Positions 35,070-43,514 of a stretch of 64,000 nt of DNA are shown in pieces. Source of the DNA: Bacteroidales bacterium (GTDB lineage Bacteria; Bacteroidota; Bacteroidia; Bacteroidales; Paludibacteraceae); NCBI GenBank assembly GCA_015061145.1, contig SUXD01000003.1, forward strand, positions 56,144 to 120,143. Direction: 5' to 3'. The stretch's first letter is position 1. Each line of letters opens with the position of its first letter. Both the position numbers and the translations under genes were made by a program. A model generated the notes under the pieces. It did no database searches. It was not told where the DNA came from and worked only from the letters and a program-made list of their open reading frames with translations.

Positions 35070-36350
35070 TTATTTCTTGCAGTTTATTTGTGGAATCTCG
35101 TCCCATTTGGTAGAGTAGCGCGGCGAGCGATGTTCGCTTTTTACGGCATTGCTGTTAGCAAAATCGCCTTCTACGGCTAATTTTATAGTGCCTTTTCCGT
35201 ATTGGCTGTTTATGGAGTCGAGGGCAGTCGTCAGTTTGTTTTGTCTGCTTCGGTCTATGGTGTCGAACAGATTGTATTGCACGGCGTTTTTCATGGATAT
35301 TCCGTAAAGTATCACCCCGGCCTTCTTGTATTGAAATCCGTTGCGAAATCTGCTCCTTATCATCTGAATGGCTTTATCTACAATTTCGATGACAGAATCG
35401 GTGGCCACGGGAAATGTAGCATTTACGTTTATATAGTCTTGCGGAGCGTTCTCACGGAATAGGCTTGTTCGGGCAAATACATTTATGCCGGAGCAGCATG
35501 ATTTTTGCTTTCGCAACTTTCGTGAACAGTCGCTGGCAAAGGTGGCGATGGCTTCCTCCAGGGCGTTTTGCTCCGATATGCCTTGTTCGGCGAAACTTCT
35601 GCTGGTGCAGATGCTTTGTTTCATGGGCAATTCTTCCATTTGGATGCAGCTGATGCCTTTCAACTCTTTTTGTGTGCGCAGTCCTGTTACGGAAAGCCAT
35701 TGTCTTACTGTTTTTTCGTCCAGCATGGTGAAGTCGTATGCGGTTTTGATACCCATATAGTTCAGCTTTTTTGCCGAACGGCGGCCAATGCCGAAAACAT
35801 CTGCTACATCGAACATTTTCAAGGCTTTTAGTCTTTTCTCGTCGGTGTCGATAATGCAAACGCCTTTGTAACCGGGGTATTTTTTTGCGAATTTGCTTGC
35901 TACTTTTGCAAGGGTTCTTGTAGGGGCAATGCCTATGGAAACAGGGATATGGACGCATTTCTGAATAGTACGCACCAGTTCAGTTCCTTTGTCTCTTATT
36001 TGCTCTGATGTGCCTAGTCCTGTAAAGTCGAGGAATGCCTCGTCGATAGAGTATTGCTCAAAATCGGGTGTGTGTTTCGAGAGCAACGACATCACTCGGC
36101 TGCTGATGTCGCCATACAATTCGAAATTGCTGGAGAAAATGGCGATGTTGTGTCTTTCTATCTCATTTTTTATTTGAAAGAGCGGCGCACCCAATTTTAT
36201 TCCTAGTTGTTTGGCTTCGTTGCTGCGCGAAATGACGCATCCGTCGTTACTCGACAGCACAATGACCGGCCGTCCTGTGAGGTCGGGACGGAAAACTCTC
36301 TCGCAAGAGACGAAAAAGTTGTTGCAGTCTGCCAGACCGAACAATGTCAT
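35070..36350 (-). CDS. umuC: UmuC-type Y-family DNA polymerase
   Basis: A 426-residue translesion DNA polymerase (Pol V catalytic subunit type). Catalytic motifs: FGLADCNNFFVSCERVF (first metal Asp) and YSIDEAFLDF (second Asp-Glu pair); RPVIVLSSNDGCVISRS is the finger segment. A helix-hairpin-helix region (MFDVADVFGIGRRSAKKL) and a little-finger domain follow. The C-terminal domain carries no obvious extra motif. Its start overlaps the umuD stop by one base, so the two are cotranscribed and probably translationally coupled. Assignment is strong. Confidence 0.94.
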   Translation of the reverse strand: MTLFGLADCNNFFVSCERVFRPDLTGRPVIVLSSNDGCVISRSNEAKQLGIKLGAPLFQIKNEIERHNIAIFSSNFELYGDISSRVMSLLSKHTPDFEQYSIDEAFLDFTGLGTSEQIRDKGTELVRTIQKCVHIPVSIGIAPTRTLAKVASKFAKKYPGYKGVCIIDTDEKRLKALKMFDVADVFGIGRRSAKKLNYMGIKTAYDFTMLDEKTVRQWLSVTGLRTQKELKGISCIQMEELPMKQSICTSRSFAEQGISEQNALEEAIATFASDCSRKLRKQKSCCSGINVFARTSLFRENAPQDYINVNATFPVATDSVIEIVDKAIQMIRSRFRNGFQYKKAGVILYGISMKNAVQYNLFDTIDRSRQNKLTTALDSINSQYGKGTIKLAVEGDFANSNAVKSEHRSPRYSTKWDEIPQINCKK

Positions 36351-36793
36351 TATCTCATCTTTTTAATGGTGTAGGTTACCACTCCCCACACATTGAAATT
36401 GTTTTCTTCAGTCACCTTGATGGGCTTGAAGTCGGGGTTGGCGGGGACTAGCCAAACGCATTTGTTGCTCTCGTCGCGCCTGAAATGTTTCAGCGTGTAT
36501 TCTCCGTCAATGACAGCCACCACGATGTCGCCGTCTCGCGGCTCGATGGAGCAGTCCACAATGGCGATGTCGCCGTCGGATATGCCAGCCTCTTTCATCG
36601 AATCGCCGTTTATTTTTGTGTAGAAAGTTGCCTCTCGGTGTCTGACGAGCTCTTTGTTCAAGTCGATTGTCTCTCCTTTGTATTGCTCGGCAGGACTGGG
36701 AAATCCGGCCTTTATCCCTTCTGATGAATATGGACGGCTGTTTTCTTCGCTGTCGTCTATTCCGTATAATGTTATGTGCGATTCTGCGTCCAT
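36350..36793 (-). CDS. umuD: UmuD-type S24 self-cleaving protein
   Basis: A 147-residue partner of UmuC. The cleavage site is SEGIKAG-FPSPAEQY with Ala29-Gly30; the Ser/Lys dyad is Ser65 in NGDSMKEAG and Lys102 in EYTLKHFRR. RecA filaments trigger self-cleavage in known UmuD, activating the polymerase. Here the N-terminal arm is short and has no helix-turn-helix, so it is UmuD and not a LexA repressor. No recognisable LexA box is seen in the 85 bases to the neighbouring tRNA-Glu gene, but the Bacteroidales box is not well defined. Confidence 0.92.
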   Translation of the reverse strand: MDAESHITLYGIDDSEENSRPYSSEGIKAGFPSPAEQYKGETIDLNKELVRHREATFYTKINGDSMKEAGISDGDIAIVDCSIEPRDGDIVVAVIDGEYTLKHFRRDESNKCVWLVPANPDFKPIKVTEENNFNVWGVVTYTIKKMR

Positions 36794-36877
36794 TCTTCGT
36801 TGATTTCTTTTCAGAGGTGTTGGAATAAGGTGTCAAAAAAAACATAACCAAAAGGAATGGTTATGTTTTTTGCTTTG

Positions 36878-36949
36878 TAGCGCATAGCGGAATCGAACCG
36901 CTATTCCCAGATTGAGAATCTGATTTCCTAACCGTTAGAAGAATGCGCC
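36878..36949 (-). tRNA. tRNA-Glu (CTC anticodon)
   Basis: On the minus strand the acceptor GGCGCAT pairs with ATGCGCT (one G-T pair). The D arm CTAACGGTTAGG is typical of tRNA-Glu, the anticodon loop is TTCTCAA (CTC, reads GAG), the T arm is AGCGG-TTCGATT-CCGCT and the discriminator is A. The length is 72 bases without CCA. Confidence 0.92.
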
Positions 36950-36965
36950 ATCGTTTTTCGATGTG

Positions 36966-36973
36966 CAAAATTA
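36966..36973 (-). promoter_or_regulatory. -7 box of tRNA-Glu
   Basis: Minus strand TAATTTTG, 16 bases before the mature tRNA, with TTTA (one base off TTTG) 18 bases farther upstream. Confidence 0.55.
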
Positions 36974-37050
36974 GATAAAATTTTTCATTTGTAAATGAAA
37001 AAAGAGAAAAGAGTTGAAAAAAAACAACATTTTTCTCTTTTTCTATGGTT

Positions 37051-37728
37051 TTATTTACCTGCCAGCAAAAGGTCTTCCCATTTTTCGGCAAATTTCTCCA
37101 TGGATGGATATACGATGTCGGCGCCAGATTTTGTGAGTGTGTCGTCGGGCAGAATTCCGGTGTTTACGGCGATGGTGAATATGCCAGCGGCCTTTGCGGC
37201 TTGCACGCCGAGTGGCGCATTTTCTACAACAATGGCTTCCCATGGCATCAGGTGTGCTTTCGCCAGTGCATTGAGGTATGGTTCTGGGTCGGGTTTCCCT
37301 TTAGTCACATCTTCGGCGGTAATCATTCTTTCGCGTGCGAATATGCCAGGGAAATTGTGATCCAGTTTTTCGAGCAGGCTTTTTTGTCCCGAACCGGTGA
37401 CGATGTATATGGCGGTGCCCGATTCTTTCACTTTTTTCAGCAGATTGGCTACGCCTCGCATGGGAGTGATGGTGTTTATTTCGTCGAAGATGCGGCTTTT
37501 CATGGCGTATATTTCCGTCAATTCGCTATCGGTGGCTGTGCGTCCTAATTGTCTTTCGAACACTTCGTTGATGGTGGCAGCCCCAGTGCGTCCTTCGTTT
37601 TCGTAAACATCAATAGGCGTGAAAGTCACGCCGTAATGCGCCAAGGTCTTTATCCATGCTTCTGCATGGTATGGCATCGAATCGTATATCACGCCGTCCA
37701 TATCGAAAAGTACGGCTTTCAGTTTCAT
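37051..37728 (-). CDS. HAD-superfamily phosphatase, beta-phosphoglucomutase-like
   Basis: A 225-residue haloacid dehalogenase-type protein. Motif I is AVLFDMDGVIYDS (nucleophile Asp and acid/base Asp), motif II is IYIVTGSG (Thr), motif III a lysine in KGKPDPEPYL, and motif IV VVENAPLGVQAAKAA. The helical cap after motif I (PYHAEAW) is the beta-phosphoglucomutase/GPH type, so it acts on a small phosphosugar or phosphoglycolate, not predictable. Start: ATG 37728 fits the motif; ATG 37776 is an in-frame alternative just downstream of a good -7 box and adds 16 residues. Confidence 0.85.
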   Translation of the reverse strand: MKLKAVLFDMDGVIYDSMPYHAEAWIKTLAHYGVTFTPIDVYENEGRTGAATINEVFERQLGRTATDSELTEIYAMKSRIFDEINTITPMRGVANLLKKVKESGTAIYIVTGSGQKSLLEKLDHNFPGIFARERMITAEDVTKGKPDPEPYLNALAKAHLMPWEAIVVENAPLGVQAAKAAGIFTIAVNTGILPDDTLTKSGADIVYPSMEKFAEKWEDLLLAGK

Positions 37729-37799
37729 CTGCACATTATTTTGTGCATTGTAAAGTTTTATTTTGTCAGCAATCATAAAGTCTGGTGTTTTTTCTTTTT

Positions 37800-37807
37800 C
37801 AAAGGTA
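37800..37807 (-). promoter_or_regulatory. -7 box of the HAD phosphatase gene
   Basis: Minus strand TACCTTTG, perfect consensus, 24 bases before the ATG at 37776 and 72 before the one at 37728. Confidence 0.5.
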
Positions 37808-37894
37808 ATGAAAATAATTGATAGCAAGGAATCTTTTCTTCTGATATATGGCAGATATCGCATATAATAGACCGAAAAAACATTGCGTTACAAA

Positions 37895-38251
37895 TTATTT
37901 TTTGAATACTGTAGTGCGTTCGTGGTGCTTTACTATCAGTAAAGTTGGGTTGAACAACGTTATTTCAAGCGTGTCGGTCGTTTGTGGTGTGTATAGAAAC
38001 AGAAAGCAGCTGTTCTCTGTTTTTTGCACCTCCCATTTGTTATAGTTTTTTACCGTAGAATGTATGGTGCCGTCGGCATTCAATGTAAGCAGGGTGTTGC
38101 TGTCGGCAGCGTCGGTCCATGTGCCGGCAATTTGTGTTTTCAATTCTTTTCGCTGTTGCTGTTTGTGGTAAAGGTTTGATGCGTATTTCCCTCCGAAGAA
38201 GGCGATGATAGCCAATAAAATCAACAGCAGTATATGTTTTTTCTTTGTCAT
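37895..38251 (-). CDS. Membrane-anchored small protein, lipocalin-like body
   Basis: A 118-residue protein with one N-terminal membrane segment (HILLLILLAIIAFFGG) behind MTKKK, so probably anchored with the body outside. The body is a run of beta strands (AGTWTDAADSNTLLTLNADGTIHST, NKWEVQ) resembling the lipocalin-like domains of small Bacteroidota proteins, where GTW and NADGT turns are usual. No active site is seen. It is 19 bases behind murA on the same strand, so probably the end of the tsaB-DUF4290-murA unit. Function unknown. Confidence 0.65.
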   Translation of the reverse strand: MTKKKHILLLILLAIIAFFGGKYASNLYHKQQQRKELKTQIAGTWTDAADSNTLLTLNADGTIHSTVKNYNKWEVQKTENSCFLFLYTPQTTDTLEITLFNPTLLIVKHHERTTVFKK

Positions 38252-38270
38252 GTTGGCTTTATAGGTTAGG

Positions 38271-39575
38271 TTACACTCGTTCTATTTTGGCGCCAAGCAT
38301 GCGCAAGCGCTCATCGATGCGTTCGTATCCTCGGTCAATCTGTCCGATGTTGTCGATAGTGCTTTTGCCATCGGCGGCAAGCGCGGCGATGAGCAATGCG
38401 ATTCCGGCACGTATGTCGGGCGATGTCATGCGGGCGGCACGCAGGTAGAATTGTTCTCCAAGTCCGATGACGGTGGCGCGGTGCGGGTCGCAGAGTATGA
38501 TTTTTGCTCCCATATCAATTAATGTATCCACGAAAAACAAACGACTTTCGAACATTTTTTGGTGGATGAGCACACTGCCTTTGGCTTTGGTGGCAACTAC
38601 GAGCATTACGCTCAGCAGGTCGGGGGTAAGTCCTGGCCATGGCGCATCGGCGATGGTCATGATTGAACCGTCGAGAAACGATTCAATTTTGTATGTTGCT
38701 TGTGCAGGTATGTAGATGTCATCGTTTCGTTGTTCCATTTTTATGCCCAACCGTCTGAAAGCGTCGGGTATAATGCCCAGATTGGCATACGACACATTCT
38801 TGATGGTGAGTTCGGATGCAGTCATAGCTGCTATGCCGATAAAGCTTCCCACTTCAATCATATCGGGCAGTATGCGGTGTGTGCATCCGTGCAGCGTGTC
38901 GACGCCTTCGATGGTGAGCAGGTTGGATGCCACTCCCGAAATTTTCGCTCCCATGCTGTTCAGCATTTTGCAGAGCTGCTGAATGTAGGGTTCGCAAGCG
39001 GCGTTATAAATGGTGGTTGTTCCTTTGGCGAGCACAGCGGTCATGATGATGTTTGCCGTGCCGGTCACCGAAGCTTCGTCGAGCAGCATGTAGGTGCCTG
39101 CAAGTTTATCTGCTTTTATGTTGTACAGTTGTTTCTGTGTGTCGTATTCAAATGTGGCCCCCAATTTCTGTATGCCAAGGAAGTGTGTGTCCAGTCGGCG
39201 GCGTCCTATTTTGTCGCCTCCGGGTTTTGGCATGATGGCGCGGTGGTAGCGTGCCAGCATAGGACCTACCAACATGACGGAGCCTCTTAATGCCGCGCTT
39301 TTCGTATAGTATTCCTTGGTGTCTATATAGTCGATGTTCAGTGAAGAGGGGTCGAATTCGTAGGCGTTGGCCGATAGCTTTCTTACTCCGACGCCCATGC
39401 AGCAAAGCAGGTCGATCAGATTGTTGATATCGGCTATGTCGGGAATGTTCTCAACAGTCACCTTTTGGTCGGTGAGCAGGGTGGCGCAAATAATCTGCAG
39501 TGCCTCGTTCTTAGCGCCTTGCGGCTCAATCTCTCCATGCAGACGTCGGCCGCCTTCAATAACAAATGATGCCAT
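38271..39575 (-). CDS. murA: UDP-N-acetylglucosamine 1-carboxyvinyltransferase
   Basis: A 434-residue enzyme of the first committed step of peptidoglycan synthesis: enolpyruvyl transfer from PEP to UDP-GlcNAc. It is full length, with GAKNEALQIICATLL (residues 20-34) and the typical repeats. The loop that normally carries the reactive cysteine reads MPKPGGDKIGRRRLDTHF: Asp121 stands where Cys115 is in the E. coli enzyme. That Cys-to-Asp change is known to make MurA insensitive to fosfomycin and is seen in mycobacteria and chlamydiae. It lies in a minus-strand run tsaB, DUF4290 gene, murA, small membrane protein. Confidence 0.95.
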   Translation of the reverse strand: MASFVIEGGRRLHGEIEPQGAKNEALQIICATLLTDQKVTVENIPDIADINNLIDLLCCMGVGVRKLSANAYEFDPSSLNIDYIDTKEYYTKSAALRGSVMLVGPMLARYHRAIMPKPGGDKIGRRRLDTHFLGIQKLGATFEYDTQKQLYNIKADKLAGTYMLLDEASVTGTANIIMTAVLAKGTTTIYNAACEPYIQQLCKMLNSMGAKISGVASNLLTIEGVDTLHGCTHRILPDMIEVGSFIGIAAMTASELTIKNVSYANLGIIPDAFRRLGIKMEQRNDDIYIPAQATYKIESFLDGSIMTIADAPWPGLTPDLLSVMLVVATKAKGSVLIHQKMFESRLFFVDTLIDMGAKIILCDPHRATVIGLGEQFYLRAARMTSPDIRAGIALLIAALAADGKSTIDNIGQIDRGYERIDERLRMLGAKIERV

Positions 39576-39637
39576 ATTTTCTTGTGATTGGTGAGTTGGG
39601 TGTAATGCTGAAAGAAAAACGGAAAAAACTGTAGCCG

Positions 39638-40255
39638 TTATTGCTGTTGTTTCCTTTTCTTGTTTTTCTGGTTGTTCTTTTGATTATTGTTATTGTTTCG
39701 TTGCACAAAATTTTCCTTTCTTTCCTGCAATTTAAAGTTTTCGGCATTGAGCGCCACTTTTCCATCTGTCATCTCGCACAAGTCGTCGAGTATTTTTTGG
39801 TCTTCTACATTGTCTTTGTTCCAAGTGCAGTATGCTTTCTTCATTTGGTTGGCAATGAGTTTGATGAGCGCTTCGCGTTGCTCGCCTTCGTAGTTGTCGA
39901 TGCGCGAAATCATTTCTTGCAGTGCCTTGCCGTAGTGCATATATTTTATTTTTGCGTCGGGATAAGGCACTTTTTCGGGCTTTTCTTGTAGTTTTTCATT
40001 GCTCATCACATCGTAAGGGTAGTCGATGTCAAGTTTGAAATCGGACATAATGGCCAGATGGTCCCATAGTTTGTGCTTAAAGTCGTTCACATCCCGCAGA
40101 TACGGAAACAAGTTGCCCATGGTGGCGATGATGCTTTTGGCGCATTTCATGCGTTCTTCTCGGTCTTCTATCGTGCAGGCGTAATCTACCATCTGCTGTA
40201 CATTTCTTCCGTATTCGGGCAGAATAATGCGTTTTTGTTTGGTTGTATATTCCAT
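39638..40255 (-). CDS. DUF4290 domain protein
   Basis: A 205-residue protein typical of Bacteroidota. It starts with MEYTTKQKRIILPEYGRNVQQMVDYA and has a helical core (KHKLWDHLAIMSDFKLDIDYPYDV); related proteins share this start. The last 35 residues are low-complexity and basic (NNNNQKNNQKNKKRKQQQ), suggesting a flexible RNA- or ribosome-contacting tail, which is only inference. No enzymatic motif. It lies between tsaB (22 bases upstream) and murA (62 bases downstream), in one run of genes, so it is probably cotranscribed with tRNA-modification and wall-synthesis genes. Confidence 0.85.
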   Translation of the reverse strand: MEYTTKQKRIILPEYGRNVQQMVDYACTIEDREERMKCAKSIIATMGNLFPYLRDVNDFKHKLWDHLAIMSDFKLDIDYPYDVMSNEKLQEKPEKVPYPDAKIKYMHYGKALQEMISRIDNYEGEQREALIKLIANQMKKAYCTWNKDNVEDQKILDDLCEMTDGKVALNAENFKLQERKENFVQRNNNNNQKNNQKNKKRKQQQ

Positions 40256-40276
40256 AGTTTCTGTCTGTTTCTGTTT

Positions 40277-40975
40277 TTAAGGGTTGATTTTAGATGGTTT
40301 GGGCGTAGTAGGCTGAAAATCTTTCAGATAAAACGGTTCGAAATAGGCCACATCCTCAAACTTTTGTGCGGCGAATCGCTTTTCAGCCAATGGAATCATA
40401 TTCCTTGCCAATGGGGTTATGCCGTCGATAAATCTGGCATTGCCGTTTTGTATCACATGCTTGAACTTTTCGGCTCCGTTTCCGAAAAAGTAGATGCTGC
40501 TTTGCTGAAGAGTGTCTGCAAAAGAATTTTCATCCAGAACGTCAGGCGAAGTCGCTCTTTTCTCGTTCAGCTCTTTGTCGAGCAGCACATCGTACACTTC
40601 CATTCGTCTGGCATCAATCATCGGGCAGAGCAGAAAATTGTTGTTTTCGTTGGTGTTTCTGAGCGCCCCAACAGCCATAGTTTCCAGTGTGGGCACGGCA
40701 ATGAGGGGGATTCCCATGCCATAGGCCAGTCCTTTGGCGGTAGAAACGCCGATGCGAAGCCCAGTGTAGGAGCCAGGTCCGCAACTGACAGCTATCGCGT
40801 CAGCTTTTTTGTCCGCCGATTTGAGGTGAGCCAAAGCCAAGTCGATGAACGGACTCAGCAGTTTTGCGTGATTCATCCCTTCTTCGCAGCATTTCTCGAA
40901 GATGCAGGTTCCGTTGTCGGAGACAGCGACAGAACAAACATCTGTCGAAGTCTCTATATGCAATATGACAGCCAT
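40277..40975 (-). CDS. tsaB: tRNA threonylcarbamoyladenosine biosynthesis protein TsaB
   Basis: A 232-residue ASKHA-fold protein, the inactive paralogue that partners TsaD in making N6-threonylcarbamoyl-adenosine at position 37 of ANN-decoding tRNAs. Recognisable parts: ILHIETSTDVCSVAV, EEGMNHAKLLSPFID, the phosphate loop VSCGPGSYTGLRIG, AKGLAYG and the CPMIDARRMEVYD segment. TsaD and TsaE are not in the window. A TATTTTTG -7 box lies 25 bases before the start, making it the first gene of the tsaB-DUF4290-murA run. Confidence 0.93.
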   Translation of the reverse strand: MAVILHIETSTDVCSVAVSDNGTCIFEKCCEEGMNHAKLLSPFIDLALAHLKSADKKADAIAVSCGPGSYTGLRIGVSTAKGLAYGMGIPLIAVPTLETMAVGALRNTNENNNFLLCPMIDARRMEVYDVLLDKELNEKRATSPDVLDENSFADTLQQSSIYFFGNGAEKFKHVIQNGNARFIDGITPLARNMIPLAEKRFAAQKFEDVAYFEPFYLKDFQPTTPKPSKINP

Positions 40976-40999
40976 TGAATAATTTTTGCTTTATAGTCA

Positions 41000-41007
41000 C
41001 AAAAATA
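41000..41007 (-). promoter_or_regulatory. -7 box of tsaB
   Basis: Minus strand TATTTTTG, perfect consensus, 25 bases before the ATG at 40975. Confidence 0.5.
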
Positions 41008-41063
41008 TAAAACTTATTGCGACAAAGCAAATGTTGACTGAAGTAACTGTCTTTTTGTTCTTC

Positions 41064-43361
41064 TTATTCTTTGAATTTCACCATGCCTCTGATCATGTGA
41101 CGAAGCGATCCGAGCAACTCCTGACTTTCTTGTATCATGTTCAGGAAAACGGTCATGGCTTCGATGTTCACACCGGTGTTCTGCAGGTCGTCGATGATGC
41201 ATTTGCGGTATGCCGAAAGCGATTGCTGTATTTTACTGGCGTCGTTTCTGATAGTTTCGGCATTTGTAAAATCGTCGCTCTCGAACATCTCGCGTGTGCT
41301 GCGTATGAGTTTCAGCACTTCGTTGCGAATAGCCATGAAACGGTTGACATACTTGATGGGCACAGGGGTGAAATTGTTGCCCAGATGTTCGCGGCAAGGT
41401 TCTTCAAGTCGTTTCAGGCAATAGAGCATTTGCGCTACAGAATTGTTGGTGAGGAAGTACCATGTGTTTCGTTCGATAGCCAGAATAGGGTTTACATGAC
41501 GCAATCCGATGATTTCTTTTCGCCGTTGGCGCTTTATTCTTTTCCGATGTTCTTCCAAATCGCCGGTGATGCGTTTCAGACGAGAATATTCTTCGTTGAA
41601 GAACGCGCTTGTGCAAGTCTCGTAGCAGTCGGCAATGAATTCGAGCTGCTCGTTGTTGTGTTTGCTTACATGTTCGCACAGCAGTTCCCAATTTTTGTTT
41701 TTGTCGCGCGATTGCAGTATCTGCTTGAATGTGGTGTCGGTCTTTTCGCTTTTCTGTTTTTTGTTGAATTTCAAGTTACTTTGTATGGGCAGGAATATGC
41801 CTAAGGCAATGGCAATTACGATGGCAAATATTTTTCCGAAGAAGAGGAATGTGGTGATGCCGTAGCACAGTACAAATGCTACACCAGCAGTAATGAACCA
41901 GCCGCCAATCACGCTGATGACTCCGGTGATGCGGAACACGGCGCTCTCTCTGCTCCAGGCTCTGTCGGCAAGACTTGAACCCATGGCCACCATAAAGGTG
42001 ACGTATGTGGTCGAAAGCGGCAGTTTCAGCGATGTGCCGATGGCAACCAGCAATCCGGCAAGAATGAGGTTCACCGAAGCACGGATGAGGTCGAAGGCTG
42101 CGCCGTCTTCCAGCACGGCTTCGTTGGTATTGAATCGGGAATCAATCCACTTTTTTGCTTTTGCCGGTACTAAATCTGAGAAGAAGGATGCCGTTTTTCT
42201 GCTCGAACGCACCAGCGAACGGGCAATGGCAGAAGAACCGAACATCTCATCGCCCTCGTCCTGGCGAGAAAGGTCCACAGATGTTTTGATGACATTGTGC
42301 GCTTTTTTCGAAAATACCAGCGAGAGTACCATAATGATACCTGCTATGATCAGATAGATGGGTTTTGTCTGTGCGCTTTCCATCAGGCTGGTCATCATGT
42401 ATCCTTCGGAATTTCCCATGCCGTTGTTGCTATAGTCGATGTACGATTCGAGTCCTGTGATAGGCACTCCGACAAAGTTCACAAGGTCGTTGCCGGCAAA
42501 AGCCATGGCTAAGGCGAATGTGCCAAGCAGCACCACAAATTTGAGAATCGGCAACCTCAGCATGCTGAGCGCTGTCATGATTAAAGAGAAAATGACGAGC
42601 CCTCCGCCAATGATGTAAAGGGCGTTGTCGTTGATGCCTTGTTTCAATTCGGGTGTCATGAAGGAAGAGCCTTTTAACCCATTGATAAGCAAGAACCAGA
42701 TGATACAGGTGACGGCTATTCCTCCAAAAACACCCATCTTGACAGATGATGCTATGAAACTTTCATTTTTGTTGCCTGCCGATGTGCTTTTCCCGTTGCT
42801 GCGATAAGTGAACGTAAATACCAGTCGCGCTATCCACATGACAATGATACCCAGAATGAAGGCAATTCCTACGCTCAGAAATATGCCGAAAATCACACTG
42901 ATGGCTTTTTCGGTATTCATTAAATCACCAAAACCGAGCAGGTTTCCGCTGGCATCGGTGGCACCTTTCGTGATTTTGAGCAAAGCGATGGCCAATGTGC
43001 CGCCCAAGAGTTCAAAAACAAGACTGACTGTGGTGGAAGTCGGCATCCCGAGCGAGTTGAATATCTCAAGCAGGATGATGTTGGTGACGGTGACAGCCAA
43101 AAATATGCACATCACTTCGAAGAAAGTGAGGTGTTGCGGTGTCATGATGCCGTGTCGGGCTACGTCCATCATGCCGTTGCTTGTGGCGGCTCCGGCAAAT
43201 ATGCCTATAGAGGCTATCAGTACTATTGTGCGGTATTTCGCCACTTTTGCTCCTATTGCCGAATTCAGGAAATTTACGGCATCGTTGCTCACTCCTGCCA
43301 TCAGTCCGAATACCGATAGTATAATAAGAAATGTGATGATAATCAAGAACATACTTTCCAT
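41064..43361 (-). CDS. Inorganic phosphate transporter, Pit family, with PhoU-like tail
   Basis: A 765-residue inner-membrane protein. Residues 1-560 hold about twelve membrane helices in two halves, each with a Pit signature: GVSNDAVNFLNSAIGAKVA and SLGMPTSTTVSLVFELLGG in the first, LPLSTTYVTFMVAMGSSLADRA in the second. Pit carriers take up phosphate (usually as a metal-phosphate complex) with protons. The last ~180 residues are soluble, helical and PhoU-like, a fusion seen in Bacteroidota. It lies downstream of phoB- and phoR-type genes and a small peptide gene, with a probable Pho box, so it is likely the regulated high-priority phosphate uptake system. Confidence 0.9.
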   Translation of the reverse strand: MESMFLIIITFLIILSVFGLMAGVSNDAVNFLNSAIGAKVAKYRTIVLIASIGIFAGAATSNGMMDVARHGIMTPQHLTFFEVMCIFLAVTVTNIILLEIFNSLGMPTSTTVSLVFELLGGTLAIALLKITKGATDASGNLLGFGDLMNTEKAISVIFGIFLSVGIAFILGIIVMWIARLVFTFTYRSNGKSTSAGNKNESFIASSVKMGVFGGIAVTCIIWFLLINGLKGSSFMTPELKQGINDNALYIIGGGLVIFSLIMTALSMLRLPILKFVVLLGTFALAMAFAGNDLVNFVGVPITGLESYIDYSNNGMGNSEGYMMTSLMESAQTKPIYLIIAGIIMVLSLVFSKKAHNVIKTSVDLSRQDEGDEMFGSSAIARSLVRSSRKTASFFSDLVPAKAKKWIDSRFNTNEAVLEDGAAFDLIRASVNLILAGLLVAIGTSLKLPLSTTYVTFMVAMGSSLADRAWSRESAVFRITGVISVIGGWFITAGVAFVLCYGITTFLFFGKIFAIVIAIALGIFLPIQSNLKFNKKQKSEKTDTTFKQILQSRDKNKNWELLCEHVSKHNNEQLEFIADCYETCTSAFFNEEYSRLKRITGDLEEHRKRIKRQRRKEIIGLRHVNPILAIERNTWYFLTNNSVAQMLYCLKRLEEPCREHLGNNFTPVPIKYVNRFMAIRNEVLKLIRSTREMFESDDFTNAETIRNDASKIQQSLSAYRKCIIDDLQNTGVNIEAMTVFLNMIQESQELLGSLRHMIRGMVKFKE

Positions 43362-43378
43362 GGTGCAATCTTTTTTTG

Positions 43379-43480
43379 TTAGTTAAGTAAATAAATGGCG
43401 CCACAGACAAGTAATATTGCGATGATTATCCGAAATACCTTGTACAGTTTCTGAATGAATATTGCTTTCTTGTAGTCCAT
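43379..43480 (-). CDS. 33-residue single-helix membrane peptide upstream of the phosphate transporter
   Basis: A short frame not in usual gene lists. It encodes 33 residues: a basic, aromatic N-terminus (MDYKKAIFIQKLYKVF) and a hydrophobic helix (RIIIAILLVCGAIYLLN), stop TAA. It ends 17 bases before the transporter ATG and starts about 16 bases after a near-perfect -7 box, with the Pho-like repeats beyond, so it would be the first gene of the phosphate-transport unit. Positively charged N-terminus plus one membrane helix is the layout of small membrane regulators. That it is translated is inference from position and amino-acid pattern. Confidence 0.5.
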   Translation of the reverse strand: MDYKKAIFIQKLYKVFRIIIAILLVCGAIYLLN

Positions 43481-43495
43481 GACAATTTTTTTTTG

Positions 43496-43503
43496 CAAAA
43501 ATG
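43496..43503 (-). promoter_or_regulatory. -7 box of the peptide/phosphate transporter unit
   Basis: Minus strand CATTTTTG, one base from TAnnTTTG. It stands 15 bases before the peptide ATG at 43480 and 12 bases downstream of the repeat array. A -33 element is missing, as expected where an activator replaces it. Confidence 0.45.
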
Positions 43504-43514
43504 AGGCATGGACG

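Noticed and set aside
36861..37091. A 76-residue minus-strand frame near 36.9 kb
   Set aside because: It runs through tRNA-Glu, and its C-terminal residues translate the tRNA itself.
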